From Marinobacter sp. es.042 (GTDB lineage: Bacteria; Pseudomonadota; Gammaproteobacteria; Pseudomonadales; Oleiphilaceae), in assembly GCF_900188315.1 (NCBI RefSeq), contig NZ_LT897781.1, forward strand, positions 3,038,001 to 3,102,000: a stretch of 64,000 bases of DNA. Reading direction: 5' to 3'. Shown in pieces: positions 26,335 through 35,614 of this stretch. The translations under genes and the position numbers were made by a program. The notes below the pieces were generated by a model. It ran no database searches and was not told where the DNA came from. It saw only the letters and a program-made list of their open reading frames with translations. The number at the start of each line of letters is the position of its first letter. Position 1 is the first letter of the stretch.

Positions 26335-26455
26335 CCTCAGGTCTTGCCAATATCACCGATGTTGTGGTGAGACATGATAGCCATGGGGATTTGGCCCCAA
26401 GTGTGTTGACTATCATCCGCTCGGACATTCCGATGCGGAGGCTACTCCCCTGAAG
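26335..26455 (-). ncRNA. yybP-ykoY manganese riboswitch
   Basis: On the reverse strand the leader begins CTTCAGGGGAGTAGCC, containing the hallmark GGGGAGTAGC, and continues with GTCAACACACT and GGCAAGACCTGAGG near the 3' end. The closing stem P1 is complete: CTTCAGG (26449-26455) pairs with CCTGAGG (26335-26341). An internal helix ATGATAG/CTATCAT is also present. The aptamer ends 66 bases before the mneA start codon. Between the two, alternating GC-rich pieces could form the expression platform that frees or hides the ribosome site. Confidence 0.92.
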
Positions 26456-26506
26456 AGTTGCAAGCATAATAATGAATCCGGCGCGGGGCAGCAACCACAG
26501 GTTTTC

Positions 26507-27898
26507 CTAGACCCGCATTCGCCACACCGGGATCGCCGCAACCGCTACGAATGCCGCTACCAGCCACCAGGCCGAGTGGAACGCGTTGATCGTGGGCATC
26601 CCGGAGGTGTGCTCGCCAAATTCAATGGTCAGTGCCACCAGGTTAACGCCAAAGGCGCCGCCGAGCTGGCGCATGAAGTTGAGCGTGCTCGAGCCGGCCC
26701 CCAGCTCCTGTGGCTCCAGCGGATTCAGGGCGCCGGTCGAGAGGGCCGGGAGCATGAAACCGATACCGATGCGGCCCAGCACTGTCCAGAGCACCAGCCA
26801 GCCAAAGGCGAGCTCGAGATCGGACAGCGCGAACAGCACGGCGGACAGGGCAAATGCACCAATACCGAACACCACCAAACCCCGGGCACTGTGCCTGTCG
26901 GCCATGCGGCCGGCCAACGGAAACGTCATACCCAGGACAATACCCGCAGGCAGCATCAGCAAACCTGCCTCCGTTGCGCTGAAGCCCAGAGCTGTCTGTA
27001 CGAACAATGGAATGAGGTAGGTGGATCCGAACAGCGCCAGCCCCAGTGCCATGGCACCCAGGCAGGCGAAAACAAAGACCGGCTTGCGCAGCAGGGCAAT
27101 GTTCACCAGAGGATGGGCAGTTTGTCGCTCACGCAGTATGAATAGCAGCAGCCCGCCGAGGGCCAGTAGCCCTTCGATCAAGATCCAGCTCTTCTGGCCT
27201 GCCGCCTGTTGCAACCGGTTCAGAGCATCGAGCGACAGGGCGATGGTAAACCCGAGCAATACAAGGCCGGGGAGGTCAAAGCGATAGGGGGCTGGCCGGG
27301 ACACCGGCAAGGGCAGGAAGCGCCAGGCCATGAAAACACCCAGCAACGTGACCGGAGCCGGTGCAAACATCACGTAGCGCCAGTCCAGCTGATCAACCAG
27401 AAAGCCTCCCATCACCGGACCGAGGGCCGGGGCCAGAATCACCCCCATACCATAGATACCCATGGCCTGGCCGCGGCGATCGCGGGGAAAAATCCGGAAC
27501 ACCAGATACATGCCCATGGGCTGCATCAGGCCGGCCATGGCTCCCTGGCCGATCCGGGCGGCGATAAGCTGCCCCGGCGTCTCGGCAAAACCGCCGGCAA
27601 GGGAAATCAGGGTAAAGAGAAACATGGCTACGGCAAGGGTCTTGCGAACCCCGAAGTGATCCAGCAGCCAGGAGGAGGCCAGCATAGTGGTGGTCATGGC
27701 GGCGATAAAGCCCGTTGCCAGCCAGTGAACTTGGCCCTGGCGAATACCGAACTCCACCATGATATCGTGCAACGCCACGTTCACCACGGTGGCGCTGAGC
27801 ACGGTGGCCATGGTGCCTATCATCACCGTGGCCACTGCCAGCCAGCGCCAGCGATCCCCGTAGCGGGCTTTCAGGCCCGCAACTGAGTTATCAGCCAA
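26507..27898 (-). CDS. DHA2 family (EmrB-like) drug efflux MFS transporter
   Basis: A 463-residue major facilitator with about 14 helices. The family motif C-like region GMGVILAPALGPVMGGFL lies near residue 135, and motif A-like LLDHFGVRKTL near residue 65. Members export hydrophobic drugs and dyes by proton antiport, often with an EmrA-type adaptor; none is seen here. It starts 3 bases after the MarR gene stops, so the two form a regulator-pump operon. The end lies 51 bases upstream of the Mn riboswitch on the same strand, but that leader probably has its own promoter. Confidence 0.9.
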   Translation of the reverse strand: MADNSVAGLKARYGDRWRWLAVATVMIGTMATVLSATVVNVALHDIMVEFGIRQGQVHWLATGFIAAMTTTMLASSWLLDHFGVRKTLAVAMFLFTLISLAGGFAETPGQLIAARIGQGAMAGLMQPMGMYLVFRIFPRDRRGQAMGIYGMGVILAPALGPVMGGFLVDQLDWRYVMFAPAPVTLLGVFMAWRFLPLPVSRPAPYRFDLPGLVLLGFTIALSLDALNRLQQAAGQKSWILIEGLLALGGLLLFILRERQTAHPLVNIALLRKPVFVFACLGAMALGLALFGSTYLIPLFVQTALGFSATEAGLLMLPAGIVLGMTFPLAGRMADRHSARGLVVFGIGAFALSAVLFALSDLELAFGWLVLWTVLGRIGIGFMLPALSTGALNPLEPQELGAGSSTLNFMRQLGGAFGVNLVALTIEFGEHTSGMPTINAFHSAWWLVAAFVAVAAIPVWRMRV

Positions 27899-27901
27899 GG
27901 G

Positions 27902-28327
27902 TTATTTCTGCTTTTCGGCGTTTTCCAGGATCTTGTGGAACACCTTTACGGTGCACTCGATCTCTTTGTCGCTGATGCCTTCCAGCATTTCCTCGCGCAG
28001 CACCTCGGCTCGCTCGGAAAGGTCATCCATAAACGCCCGGCCGGCGTTGGTCAGATGCAGCCGCCGCGCACGGCGATCATTCGGGCAGGGCCGGCGCTCA
28101 ATCAAATTCTGTTGCTCGAGACTGTCCAGCAGTCGCACCAGGGTCGGATTCTCGATCGCCATCAGGCTTGCCAGCTCACGCTGGGTAAGGCCTTCACCGC
28201 CTTTTTCCAGATATACCATGGTGCTCCAGCGCGCCTGGGTGACGCCCAGATCCTTCAGGCGCTCATCGAGCATTTTTCTCCAGCGCCGGGTAACCCGCGC
28301 TACCGCAAAAGGAAACTGGTCTCTCAT
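27902..28327 (-). CDS. MarR family transcriptional regulator
   Basis: A 141-residue winged-helix protein. The recognition region is GLTQRELASLMAIENPTLVRLLDSLEQQNLIERRPCPNDRRARRLHLT, the standard MarR pattern with the DRRARR wing. It probably represses itself and the adjoining DHA2 pump, releasing DNA when a phenolic or similar ligand binds (typical of the family). A cysteine sits just before the wing (RRPCPND), which could be redox-sensitive. Operon with the pump, 3 bases apart. Confidence 0.93.
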   Translation of the reverse strand: MRDQFPFAVARVTRRWRKMLDERLKDLGVTQARWSTMVYLEKGGEGLTQRELASLMAIENPTLVRLLDSLEQQNLIERRPCPNDRRARRLHLTNAGRAFMDDLSERAEVLREEMLEGISDKEIECTVKVFHKILENAEKQK

Positions 28328-28489
28328 TTGTCGTCACTCCATATCAAAAGAGGGCTTGGCCCGGGCCGGGCGCTGCCACGCCTTCGGCCAATTAATCACA
28401 TTATCGGAAAGTCACCAATAGTATGCTAACCATTGTGATAAAAACAGATACGGAAGTAAAAACAAAATCGGGGAAAACCGAAAGCAACG

Positions 28490-29773
28490 TCAGCTCGCCT
28501 GACGCTGCTCTTCGTGCATCTCCTCGACTTCGGGAGACTCGTGGAACTCGCTGTTCCGCGGATCGATTTCGGCGAGAACCGGCGACGCTTCCGGCATGGC
28601 AGGCACGAAGTGCTCCTGATCTGCAACGGCAACGTCCTCGGTATGACTGATCCGGTAACTGGTAATCACGGCCAACAGCAGCAGGAAGCCGGCATTGCCG
28701 AAGAACAGGCCTTTCGGCCCCAGGAGATTGATCAGCTCAGCCATGACAACCGGCCCGATGACACTGCCAACCCCGTAACTGAGCAACAGCGTGGCACTGG
28801 CCGCCACGATACGGGTGCTCTCCATACGGTCATTGGTGATGGCCACGGCCACGGGGTACAAAGCGGCTGAAAGCCCCGTGAACACGCCAACCAGAAGGGT
28901 CAAAAGCCATGCATTCTCGGCCCCGAGAACTCCGACACCGCCCGCGGCTGAAGCCGCTACCAGAGCGATCCAGAACATCACGCGGCGACGGTCGAAACGG
29001 TCGCAGAGCCGGCCCAGCGGCCACGCAAGGATCATGGCAGCAACAATGGCACTGGCCATAAACGTGGATGTCCGTGCAACGTCCAGCCCGACCAGGGTTG
29101 CGTACACCGGCCCAAGCGCATAAAAGCCGCCAATCATGACGCCACAGATCAGGGCGCCGGCAACACCGGAAAAGGATTCCCGTGCCAAAGTGAAAATAGA
29201 GATGCGCTGAACCTGCTCAATAACGGGCGCTTCCATTTTGGTCAGTGCAAGCGGCATCAGGGCCAGCGCCAACAGGATCGCGGCAATCGAGAAAGGCATG
29301 AAATTGGCGGGGTCGCCGATATTTACGATGAGCTGGCCGCCGGCGGCGGACAGGTAAAAAACGATCTGATAAACCGCAAACAACGCGCCGCGGTTGGCAT
29401 TCGTGGCCCGGCTGGAGAACCAGCTCTCGATGACCACCAGCACACCGGCAATACTGAACCCGGAGAGTACCCGCAGAACGGCCCAGAAAATCTCGGAAAC
29501 GGCCATCGGATAGAGTAGCGACGTGACAGCGGCAGCGGCGGCAAACACCGCGAACGCCCGGATATGACCAACCCGGCCGATAATCCGGTGAACGTAGAGC
29601 GTACCCAACACAAAACCGATGGAATAGCAGACCAGAATCCAGCCGATAATATCCGGCGATATCGCCTCGATACTCAGACGGATGCCCAGTAGTGTCATCA
29701 GGAATGCATTGCCGCTGACCAGCAGAATAATGCTTAGAATCAGGGCAGAGAGGGAGGTGACCATTCGGGTCAT
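28490..29773 (-). CDS. MFS transporter, YcaD-like
   Basis: A 427-residue major facilitator with twelve helices and a roughly 50-residue acidic C-terminal tail (EVEEMHEEQ). The pattern RLSIEAISPDIIGWILVCYSIGFVLGTLY and the later PLGRLCDRFDRRRVM motif A fit the YcaD subgroup of sugar/metabolite-type exporters with unknown substrate. The ATG at 29773 follows GGAGCCGCTGCA; the frame is open for 20 more codons upstream but lacks a better site. It is divergent from the WYL regulator. Confidence 0.85.
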   Translation of the reverse strand: MTRMVTSLSALILSIILLVSGNAFLMTLLGIRLSIEAISPDIIGWILVCYSIGFVLGTLYVHRIIGRVGHIRAFAVFAAAAAVTSLLYPMAVSEIFWAVLRVLSGFSIAGVLVVIESWFSSRATNANRGALFAVYQIVFYLSAAGGQLIVNIGDPANFMPFSIAAILLALALMPLALTKMEAPVIEQVQRISIFTLARESFSGVAGALICGVMIGGFYALGPVYATLVGLDVARTSTFMASAIVAAMILAWPLGRLCDRFDRRRVMFWIALVAASAAGGVGVLGAENAWLLTLLVGVFTGLSAALYPVAVAITNDRMESTRIVAASATLLLSYGVGSVIGPVVMAELINLLGPKGLFFGNAGFLLLLAVITSYRISHTEDVAVADQEHFVPAMPEASPVLAEIDPRNSEFHESPEVEEMHEEQRQAS

Positions 29774-29869
29774 TGCAGCGGCTCCGGGCGTTACAGGGTA
29801 TTCTGGATTGAATGACAGACAAAATAGCAGCAAGTCCCGGACTTTGCCGGCGACGTATTAGATCAGGAG

Positions 29870-29898
29870 CGGGAAGTGAAACCACTAGGCACTTCCCG
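29870..29898. promoter_or_regulatory. Inverted repeat in the MFS / WYL-regulator divergent region
   Basis: Arms CGGGAAGTG (29870-29878) and CACTTCCCG (29890-29898), a perfect 9-bp dyad with an 11-base centre. It sits between the divergent MFS and WYL genes. A second, looser pair, CCTGTTAA (29902-29909) and TTAACAGG (29949-29956), follows. Either could be an operator for the adjacent regulator. Confidence 0.45.
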
Positions 29899-30005
29899 AA
29901 ACCTGTTAACTGCATCACAAAAACCCGCAAAGGCTGGCATGAAGCGGTTTAACAGGGTTTTACATTAATGTGCCGTAACAGACCATGAGTGCCGGAGCAG
30001 GTAAC

Positions 30006-30947
30006 ATGAAAACGAGCTATTCATTGGACCGTGAGCGCCTGGTTATGAAAAAAACGGACTGGCCCATCCGCTGGGATCTGCTGCTTCGCTACCGACTTAT
30101 CGAAACAATTGCCTTGTGGGAAGGTCGTCTGACCACCAACCACATCTGCCACAGTTTCGGGATCGGTCGTCAGCAGGCGTCCAAGGATATCAACACCTAT
30201 CTGCGCGAACTGGCGCCCGGCAATCTGGTCTATGACCGTCATCTGAAAGGCTATGTCCCCGCCGATAGATTTCGGCCGGTGGTCACTCGAGGCGTGGTCA
30301 ATGAATATCTTGACCTGCTTGCCCGCCAGCAAAACCTGAGCACCACGTTTGAATCCCTGAACATTGGCCTGCCGGACAGCACCGTGGTTCAGGGCCCAAA
30401 TCGCGTCATCGCGCCGGAAACCATGCGTGCGGTGGTGACGGCAACACGCCAGGGTAGACAGCTGCGGGCCAGCTATGCCTCCCTCAGCCGACCGGAAGCG
30501 GTGGAAAGCATACTTGAGCCGCATACTCTGGTTTGTGCCGGCGATAGCTGGCACTTGCGGGCCTGGTGCGACTCAAACCGGGAATTCCGGGATTTCGCCC
30601 TGAGCCGATTCCGGACCTCACCGGAGGCCCTCCGGCAGCGCGCCAGGCACGGGCAAGAAAAGGACGAGCACTGGAACCGGCAGGTTACCCTCGTGGTCAC
30701 CCCGGATCAGCGCCTGACCCAAGCCCAGCAAGAGATCATTGCCCGGGACTACGGCATGGAGCATGGCCGCCTGGAAGTTGCTACCCGTGCCGCGCTTGCC
30801 CCCTACGTGCTGTCACGGCTCGGTATTACCTTCGACAATCAGCACCCGGATCCTCTGGTGCAGCAGCTTGAGCTGGCCAATCCGGACCAGTTGGGATTTG
30901 GCAGCAAACGCGAACAGGCCCTCAAAGCTGTTGCCGGCCTCAGCTAA
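30006..30947 (+). CDS. WYL-domain transcriptional regulator, BrxR/CapW-like
   Basis: A 313-residue regulator in the three-part form seen in BrxR/CapW. The N-terminal winged helix-turn-helix reads RLIETIALWEGRLTTNHI, then GIGRQQASKDINTYLREL, then APGNLVYDRHLKGYVP. It is followed by a WYL-type domain (about residues 125-210, with SWHLRAWCDSNREFRDFALSR) and a C-terminal WCX-type domain. BrxR/CapW proteins repress phage-defence operons (BREX, CBASS), but no defence gene lies nearby here. The ATG at 30006 is preferred because GGAGCAGG is 5 bases upstream; two other in-frame ATGs (29985, 30045) are possible. Nine bases separate it from the nuclease gene. Confidence 0.82.
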   Translation: MKTSYSLDRERLVMKKTDWPIRWDLLLRYRLIETIALWEGRLTTNHICHSFGIGRQQASKDINTYLRELAPGNLVYDRHLKGYVPADRFRPVVTRGVVNEYLDLLARQQNLSTTFESLNIGLPDSTVVQGPNRVIAPETMRAVVTATRQGRQLRASYASLSRPEAVESILEPHTLVCAGDSWHLRAWCDSNREFRDFALSRFRTSPEALRQRARHGQEKDEHWNRQVTLVVTPDQRLTQAQQEIIARDYGMEHGRLEVATRAALAPYVLSRLGITFDNQHPDPLVQQLELANPDQLGFGSKREQALKAVAGLS

Positions 30948-30956
30948 ACTGCCAGT

Positions 30957-32717
30957 GTGAGCTCTAAGACCTGGCGGTATTTTTTTCTCGGCGTTCTGAT
31001 TCTGTCGTTTCTGCCCACTGCAGCGACGGCAGAATCGGTCTGTGGTGATCCCGCAACGCCCATTTCCCGGGTCCAGGGCACTGGACCGGCCTCGCCCATG
31101 GCAGGAGCTATCGTCACCGTTGAGGGCATCCTGACCCATGATTCCCGGGCAAAGGGCGGCTTTGGTGGTTTTTACCTGCAGCAGGCCGACCATCAGACTG
31201 ACGGGAATCCCGCCACTTCCGAAGCGCTGTTTATTTACACCGATCGTGAAATCGCCGATGTCGGCATGCGAGTGCGGGTCACTGGGAAGGTGAAGGAATA
31301 CCACGGGCTGACCGAACTGGTGTCGGTTCGGAGCATCCGGGCGTGCGGGCGTGGGCCGCTTCCAGCGCCCATTGCCATCACCCTGCCCTGGACCGTCGAT
31401 CCGGAACATCTGGAGAACATGAGAGTTACCTTTCGCCAGCCCCTGACGGTGGTGGACAACTACAACCTGGCTCGCTACGGCGAGCTTGGGATGGCGGCCT
31501 CAGACCAGGTCCAGCCTACGGAATACCTGCCCCCCGGCAAAGAAGCACACCGGGCATTCACCCGGAACGGGGCAAACCGCGTTCTGCTTGATGACAACCG
31601 GTCCAGGAGAGACCCCCGCCCGGTACCCTGGCCCCCGGGCGGCCTGTCTTCGGCAACCGTAAGGGCCGGGGATCAGATTAAAGGGCTCATCGGTGTGCTG
31701 GATTTCCGCTTCGATGCCTGGCGGCTTCAGCCCTCTCAGGATCCGGCTTTCCTCGCCACCAATCCCAGAGAAACCGCACCCGGGCCGCGGCATGAGGCTT
31801 CGGTGCGGATCATGGCTCTGAACCTTGGTAATTTCTTTAACGGAGATGGCCGAGGCGGCGATTTTCCAACGAGTCGCGGGGCCGGGACACCGGCGGAATT
31901 CCGGCGCCAGCAACAACAACTGGTGAACACACTTCTGGCCCCCGATCCGGACATTCTTGCGCTGACAGAACTTGAGAACGACGGCTATGGACCGCAGAGT
32001 TCCATTGCCGGACTTGCGGACGCCCTGGGCAGCACCTGGCGGTTCGTCAGCACTCCCGGCCAGGACGGCGATGACGAGATCCGGACCGGCTTGCTCTACC
32101 GCAGCGACCGGATTACCGCCGTTGGCCCGCCAGAACGGCTTGCCAAAGGGCCATTTGAATCGGGAGGCCGGCCTCCCCTGGCCCAGGATTTCGGCCGAAC
32201 AGGGGGTGATGCCACCGTCCGGGTCATTGTTCCTCACCTGAAATCGAAATCCTGTGGGGGCGCCCGTGGCGATGATCAGGACCAGGCCGATGGCCAGGGC
32301 TGCTACGCGAACCGACGGACCAACGAAGCGAAAACACTGGCGGCCTGGTCCGGCAGCGATACCCGCAGGCACCATTCAATCGGCACCCTGATAATCGGTG
32401 ACCTCAACAGCTATGCCCGCGAACATCCCATCACGGCGCTGGAGCAGGCAGGGTTTACCAGCATGGTGCACCATTTCCATCCCTGCACCGAAAAGACCTG
32501 TGGTCACTACACCTACCGTTACCGTGGTCAGAAGGGCTCGCTGGATTTCGCACTCGCCTCCGAGACCTTAAAACCAAGTGTTACGGGCGCCTGGAGCTGG
32601 CTGGTGAACGCCGATGAGCCCCGGGTACTCGACTACCGGAGCGATCACCCGGCATCCGGCCGGGGACCCTGGCGATCCAGCGACCATAATCCGGTGATTG
32701 TCGACCTGAGTCTCTGA
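30957..32717 (+). CDS. ExeM/NucH-type extracellular endonuclease
   Basis: A 586-residue secreted protein. It has a signal peptide (ends near ATAES), an N-terminal OB-fold region (about 30-260) and a C-terminal endonuclease/exonuclease/phosphatase domain (from about 280). Nuclease motifs visible: IMALNLGNFF, ILALTELEND (metal-binding Glu), VPHLKSKSCG, IGDLNSY and SDHNPVIVDL (catalytic His). The cysteine-rich SCGG...GCYANRR and CTEKTCGHYTYRY match ExeM/Xds-type nucleases that digest extracellular DNA and biofilm DNA. The GTG start is required because the signal sequence follows immediately; no good ribosome site is seen, so translation may be coupled to the WYL gene 9 bases upstream. Confidence 0.9.
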   Translation: MSSKTWRYFFLGVLILSFLPTAATAESVCGDPATPISRVQGTGPASPMAGAIVTVEGILTHDSRAKGGFGGFYLQQADHQTDGNPATSEALFIYTDREIADVGMRVRVTGKVKEYHGLTELVSVRSIRACGRGPLPAPIAITLPWTVDPEHLENMRVTFRQPLTVVDNYNLARYGELGMAASDQVQPTEYLPPGKEAHRAFTRNGANRVLLDDNRSRRDPRPVPWPPGGLSSATVRAGDQIKGLIGVLDFRFDAWRLQPSQDPAFLATNPRETAPGPRHEASVRIMALNLGNFFNGDGRGGDFPTSRGAGTPAEFRRQQQQLVNTLLAPDPDILALTELENDGYGPQSSIAGLADALGSTWRFVSTPGQDGDDEIRTGLLYRSDRITAVGPPERLAKGPFESGGRPPLAQDFGRTGGDATVRVIVPHLKSKSCGGARGDDQDQADGQGCYANRRTNEAKTLAAWSGSDTRRHHSIGTLIIGDLNSYAREHPITALEQAGFTSMVHHFHPCTEKTCGHYTYRYRGQKGSLDFALASETLKPSVTGAWSWLVNADEPRVLDYRSDHPASGRGPWRSSDHNPVIVDLSL

Positions 32718-32845
32718 CTTTCGACGCCCCGTCACGGGCAGCCTGTTGCCCATTCGCCGACGTCCATGGGCACTGTGGCCAAAGCTCCGGATACTAGTCC
32801 CGGTAGACTGGTGGTCTGACCCAAAACCGGTGATCGCTGACAACC

Positions 32846-33733
32846 ATGAGAATTCCTGCCCCCAACTTCTGGCCCGCTGCCCGCACAGGACAACGATTTC
32901 TTCTTCAGGCCCGCCGCCGTGAAGCCCTGGTCGATGGGCACAAGATGGTTTTCCTGGAACGGGGATCGCCCGGCGACGGCAAACCCACGATCGTACTGAT
33001 TCATGGCTTTGCGGCCATGAAAGAAAACTGGGGGCTTTGGCTGCAAAAGCTGCCAAGGCACTGGCATCTTCTGGCACCTGATCTTCCGGGGTTCGGGGAA
33101 AGTGATTATCAGTCTGAGGCCTGCTACCGCTATGAAACCCAGGCCGGCCGACTGGCTCAGTGGCTTGCGGGCTTTGACACGGACAACATACATCTGGCCG
33201 GCAGCTCCATGGGTGGCGCGATTGCCGCGGTCCTTGCCCACACACTGGATCCGGCGCCCCGCTCGGTGACGTTGCTCAACAGCGCCGGCATACCGGAACA
33301 CAAGGGGGTCGACATTCACGCCCCCCTGAAGTCTGACCGGGACGGCATCCTGATTCCACGGGACTGGAAAGGGGTCTACCGCATGTTCAACAGTGTCGGC
33401 ACGGGCAAACCCACGGTCTCCGGGCTTGCTATGGCCGGCCTTCTCGGACCGGACCTCCTCGGCCGCACCGAGGCCCTCCGGCATATCTTCAGTGACATGG
33501 TGGCAGACGCGCTGGCACCGGCCCGCTACCTGGGCCCCGAGACACCGCCACTGCAGGTTCAGTGGGGCGACCGTGACGTGATTACCCCGACCCGCTGCGT
33601 TGACTGGTTCAGCTCGGCCACGCCTCAGGCAGAAATCCACATGTTCCGGGGTGTCGGGCATCTTCCGATGCTGGAAACGCCCGGGCGATCTGCCGCAGCT
33701 CTGGAACACTTCGTCCGCCGTCATGGCCAGTGA
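32846..33733 (+). CDS. Alpha/beta hydrolase (lipase/esterase-like)
   Basis: A 295-residue alpha/beta hydrolase. It has the oxyanion-hole start VLIHGFAAMKENWG, the nucleophile elbow GSSMGGA (Ser near residue 120), a catalytic Asp in WGDRDVITP, and His in GVGHLPMLE. The closest type by pattern is the lipase/meta-cleavage-hydrolase-like group. There is no signal peptide. It is followed 156 bases later by an AraC-family regulator on the same strand, which may control it. Substrate unknown. Confidence 0.85.
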   Translation: MRIPAPNFWPAARTGQRFLLQARRREALVDGHKMVFLERGSPGDGKPTIVLIHGFAAMKENWGLWLQKLPRHWHLLAPDLPGFGESDYQSEACYRYETQAGRLAQWLAGFDTDNIHLAGSSMGGAIAAVLAHTLDPAPRSVTLLNSAGIPEHKGVDIHAPLKSDRDGILIPRDWKGVYRMFNSVGTGKPTVSGLAMAGLLGPDLLGRTEALRHIFSDMVADALAPARYLGPETPPLQVQWGDRDVITPTRCVDWFSSATPQAEIHMFRGVGHLPMLETPGRSAAALEHFVRRHGQ

Positions 33734-33889
33734 TCGATCCGGATGCTCCCTGCCATCCGGCCGATGATTGGCCTTTCAGGCCATTTATTCCGTCACCGAA
33801 GTCATGGGGCAACGAGCCGCGAGGCGCCATAATCGTCGAAACCAAGCGTTCTGCGACATAACAAGAACAGAATCAGACGAGGAAATCCC

Positions 33890-34957
33890 ATGCGCGCCTC
33901 CGTTTCAACGGCACAGGACCTGGGCATGCCGGCCATATACCTGCATCTTCTGGCCGAACTGCTGAACACCATCGGTGTTGACGAACAGGACCTCCTCCTC
34001 CGGGTCGGTCTTGACCCGGTCCGCCTGCAATCCACCGATCGGCGGGTGAGCCAGACCCAGGCCAGCGAATTCGTCACCCGGGCCATTATCGAGAGCGGCG
34101 AACCGGGACTCGGCATCATGCTCGCCAGGGAGCTGAAGCTGCCCCTGCACGGCGCCCTGGGTACGGCCGTCATGAGCAGCCGTACCCTGGGCGATGCCAT
34201 GGAGCTGATGACCCGATACCTGACGCTAAGGGTGCCCCACCTTCGGGTCTGCAAACGGGAGACCGGCAACCTGGCCTGGTACGTTGTGAATTGTGATATC
34301 GACCTGGGGCCTCTGCACGGCTTTATCATGGATGCCATGCTGTTCGGTTGCGTTTCCATGGGGGCACAGTTGACGGGCTCGGTCATTGACGGTTTGCGGA
34401 TTGTTCGCCGGGGAACGGAGCCGGCCTATTTCCAGCGTTTTCGCTCACAGATCCCGGTGCCGGTGGAATTCGGAGCTACGGAGAATGCCCTCGTGATTCC
34501 CGTTAGCCGTCTGAGCCTGCCCGTGCGCTTCACCGATGATCAACTGGCGGCCTCGTCCAAAGCCCAGTGTGAGGAAGCGCTGCGGCAGCTGACCGAAGAC
34601 GCCGGATTTGCCTGTCGCGTCCGACGGGTGATCGAGACCAGCCACCCCTTCCCGCCAAAACTGGCCAGGGTAGCAGCCACCCTGTTTGTGTCCGAGAGAA
34701 CGCTCAAACGGCGGCTGCAGGAAGAAGACGCCAGTTTCCAGCAGCTGGTAGATCAGGTCCGCCTGGAACGGGCACAGGATCTGCTCCGCAGTACCACCAT
34801 GAATCTGAGCCAGATTGCCGATGCCCTCGGTTACGCCGACGCGGCGAATTTCACTCGGGCTTTCAAGCGCTGGACCGGCAGCAGCCCCAGCCATTACCGA
34901 ATTTCGCCGCCCGGCCCCGGGCTGATTAACGCCAGGCGGGCACTGGCCACGGGGTAA
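33890..34957 (+). CDS. AraC family transcriptional regulator (OruR/ArgR-like)
   Basis: A 355-residue regulator. The first 200 residues form the Arabinose_bd-type (OruR-like) ligand domain (ASEFVTRAIIESGEPGLGIMLARELKLPLHG...). The last 100 residues are the AraC double helix-turn-helix, with VAATLFVSERTLKRRLQEE and IADALGYADAANFTRAFKRWTGSSPSHYR. Members with this architecture often control fatty-acid, amino-acid or hydroxylase genes. The stop abuts the end of the convergent queE gene with no gap. Possible target: the hydrolase upstream. Confidence 0.9.
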   Translation: MRASVSTAQDLGMPAIYLHLLAELLNTIGVDEQDLLLRVGLDPVRLQSTDRRVSQTQASEFVTRAIIESGEPGLGIMLARELKLPLHGALGTAVMSSRTLGDAMELMTRYLTLRVPHLRVCKRETGNLAWYVVNCDIDLGPLHGFIMDAMLFGCVSMGAQLTGSVIDGLRIVRRGTEPAYFQRFRSQIPVPVEFGATENALVIPVSRLSLPVRFTDDQLAASSKAQCEEALRQLTEDAGFACRVRRVIETSHPFPPKLARVAATLFVSERTLKRRLQEEDASFQQLVDQVRLERAQDLLRSTTMNLSQIADALGYADAANFTRAFKRWTGSSPSHYRISPPGPGLINARRALATG

Positions 34958-35614
34958 TCAGTCGATGCCGATGATCTTGTGCATTTGCAGGGTCAGGCGC
35001 CACTGGGGATGCGCGAGACAATAATCGGTGGCGCGACGGGTATTGCTTTGTTTGATCTGATCCACGGCCGTTTCCGGTATCGAGGGAGAGGCCATCGGCG
35101 ACAGGAAATAATGGCTTGCGCGAATGCCCAGGAATCGCTCCGGCATCGCCAGGGGCTGGGGATAGACCAGCTTCAGCTCGTCACAGGCCTCAAGCACCAC
35201 CGGGGCATCGGCTTTCGGACTGACGCAGAGCCAGTCGATGCCGTCGGGCGCGGGCAGGGTACCGTTGGTCTCTACCCCTACCTCGAACCCTTCCCGGTGC
35301 AGAGCCTCGATCAGGGGAGCATCCAGCTGCAGCAGGGGCTCGCCACCGGTGCAGACCACGTAGGGCTTGCCGGGTGCCTCCGGCCAAAGATTGCGTATGT
35401 GACGGGCCAGTTCCTCCGGGGTTTCAAAGCGGCCACCATTCTGACCATCAGTGCCGACAAAATCGGTATCACAGAAATTGCACACGGCAGTGGCGCGGTC
35501 CTTCTCGCGACCGGTCCAAAGGTTGCACTTGCTGAAACGACAGAACACGGCAGCACGCCCGGCCTGGGCACCTTCACCCTGCAACGTGTAAAAGGCTTCC
35601 TTGACCCGATACAT
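34958..35614 (-). CDS. queE: 7-carboxy-7-deazaguanine synthase
   Basis: A 218-residue radical SAM enzyme that converts 6-carboxytetrahydropterin to 7-carboxy-7-deazaguanine in queuosine synthesis. The start YRVKEAFYTLQGEGAQAGR is diagnostic. The cluster cysteines lie in CNLWTGREKDRATAVCNFCD, that is Cx14Cx2C, the extended motif found in proteobacterial QueE. TGGEP-type SAM-binding residues appear as CTGGEPLLQ. Its ATG overlaps the queC stop by one base (TGATG), so the two are translationally coupled. Confidence 0.96.
   Translation of the reverse strand: MYRVKEAFYTLQGEGAQAGRAAVFCRFSKCNLWTGREKDRATAVCNFCDTDFVGTDGQNGGRFETPEELARHIRNLWPEAPGKPYVVCTGGEPLLQLDAPLIEALHREGFEVGVETNGTLPAPDGIDWLCVSPKADAPVVLEACDELKLVYPQPLAMPERFLGIRASHYFLSPMASPSIPETAVDQIKQSNTRRATDYCLAHPQWRLTLQMHKIIGID

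Noticed and set aside
29774..32717. Phage-defence island around the BrxR/CapW-like regulator
   Set aside because: No BREX, CBASS, restriction or toxin-antitoxin gene is present on either side; neighbours are a transporter and a secreted nuclease.
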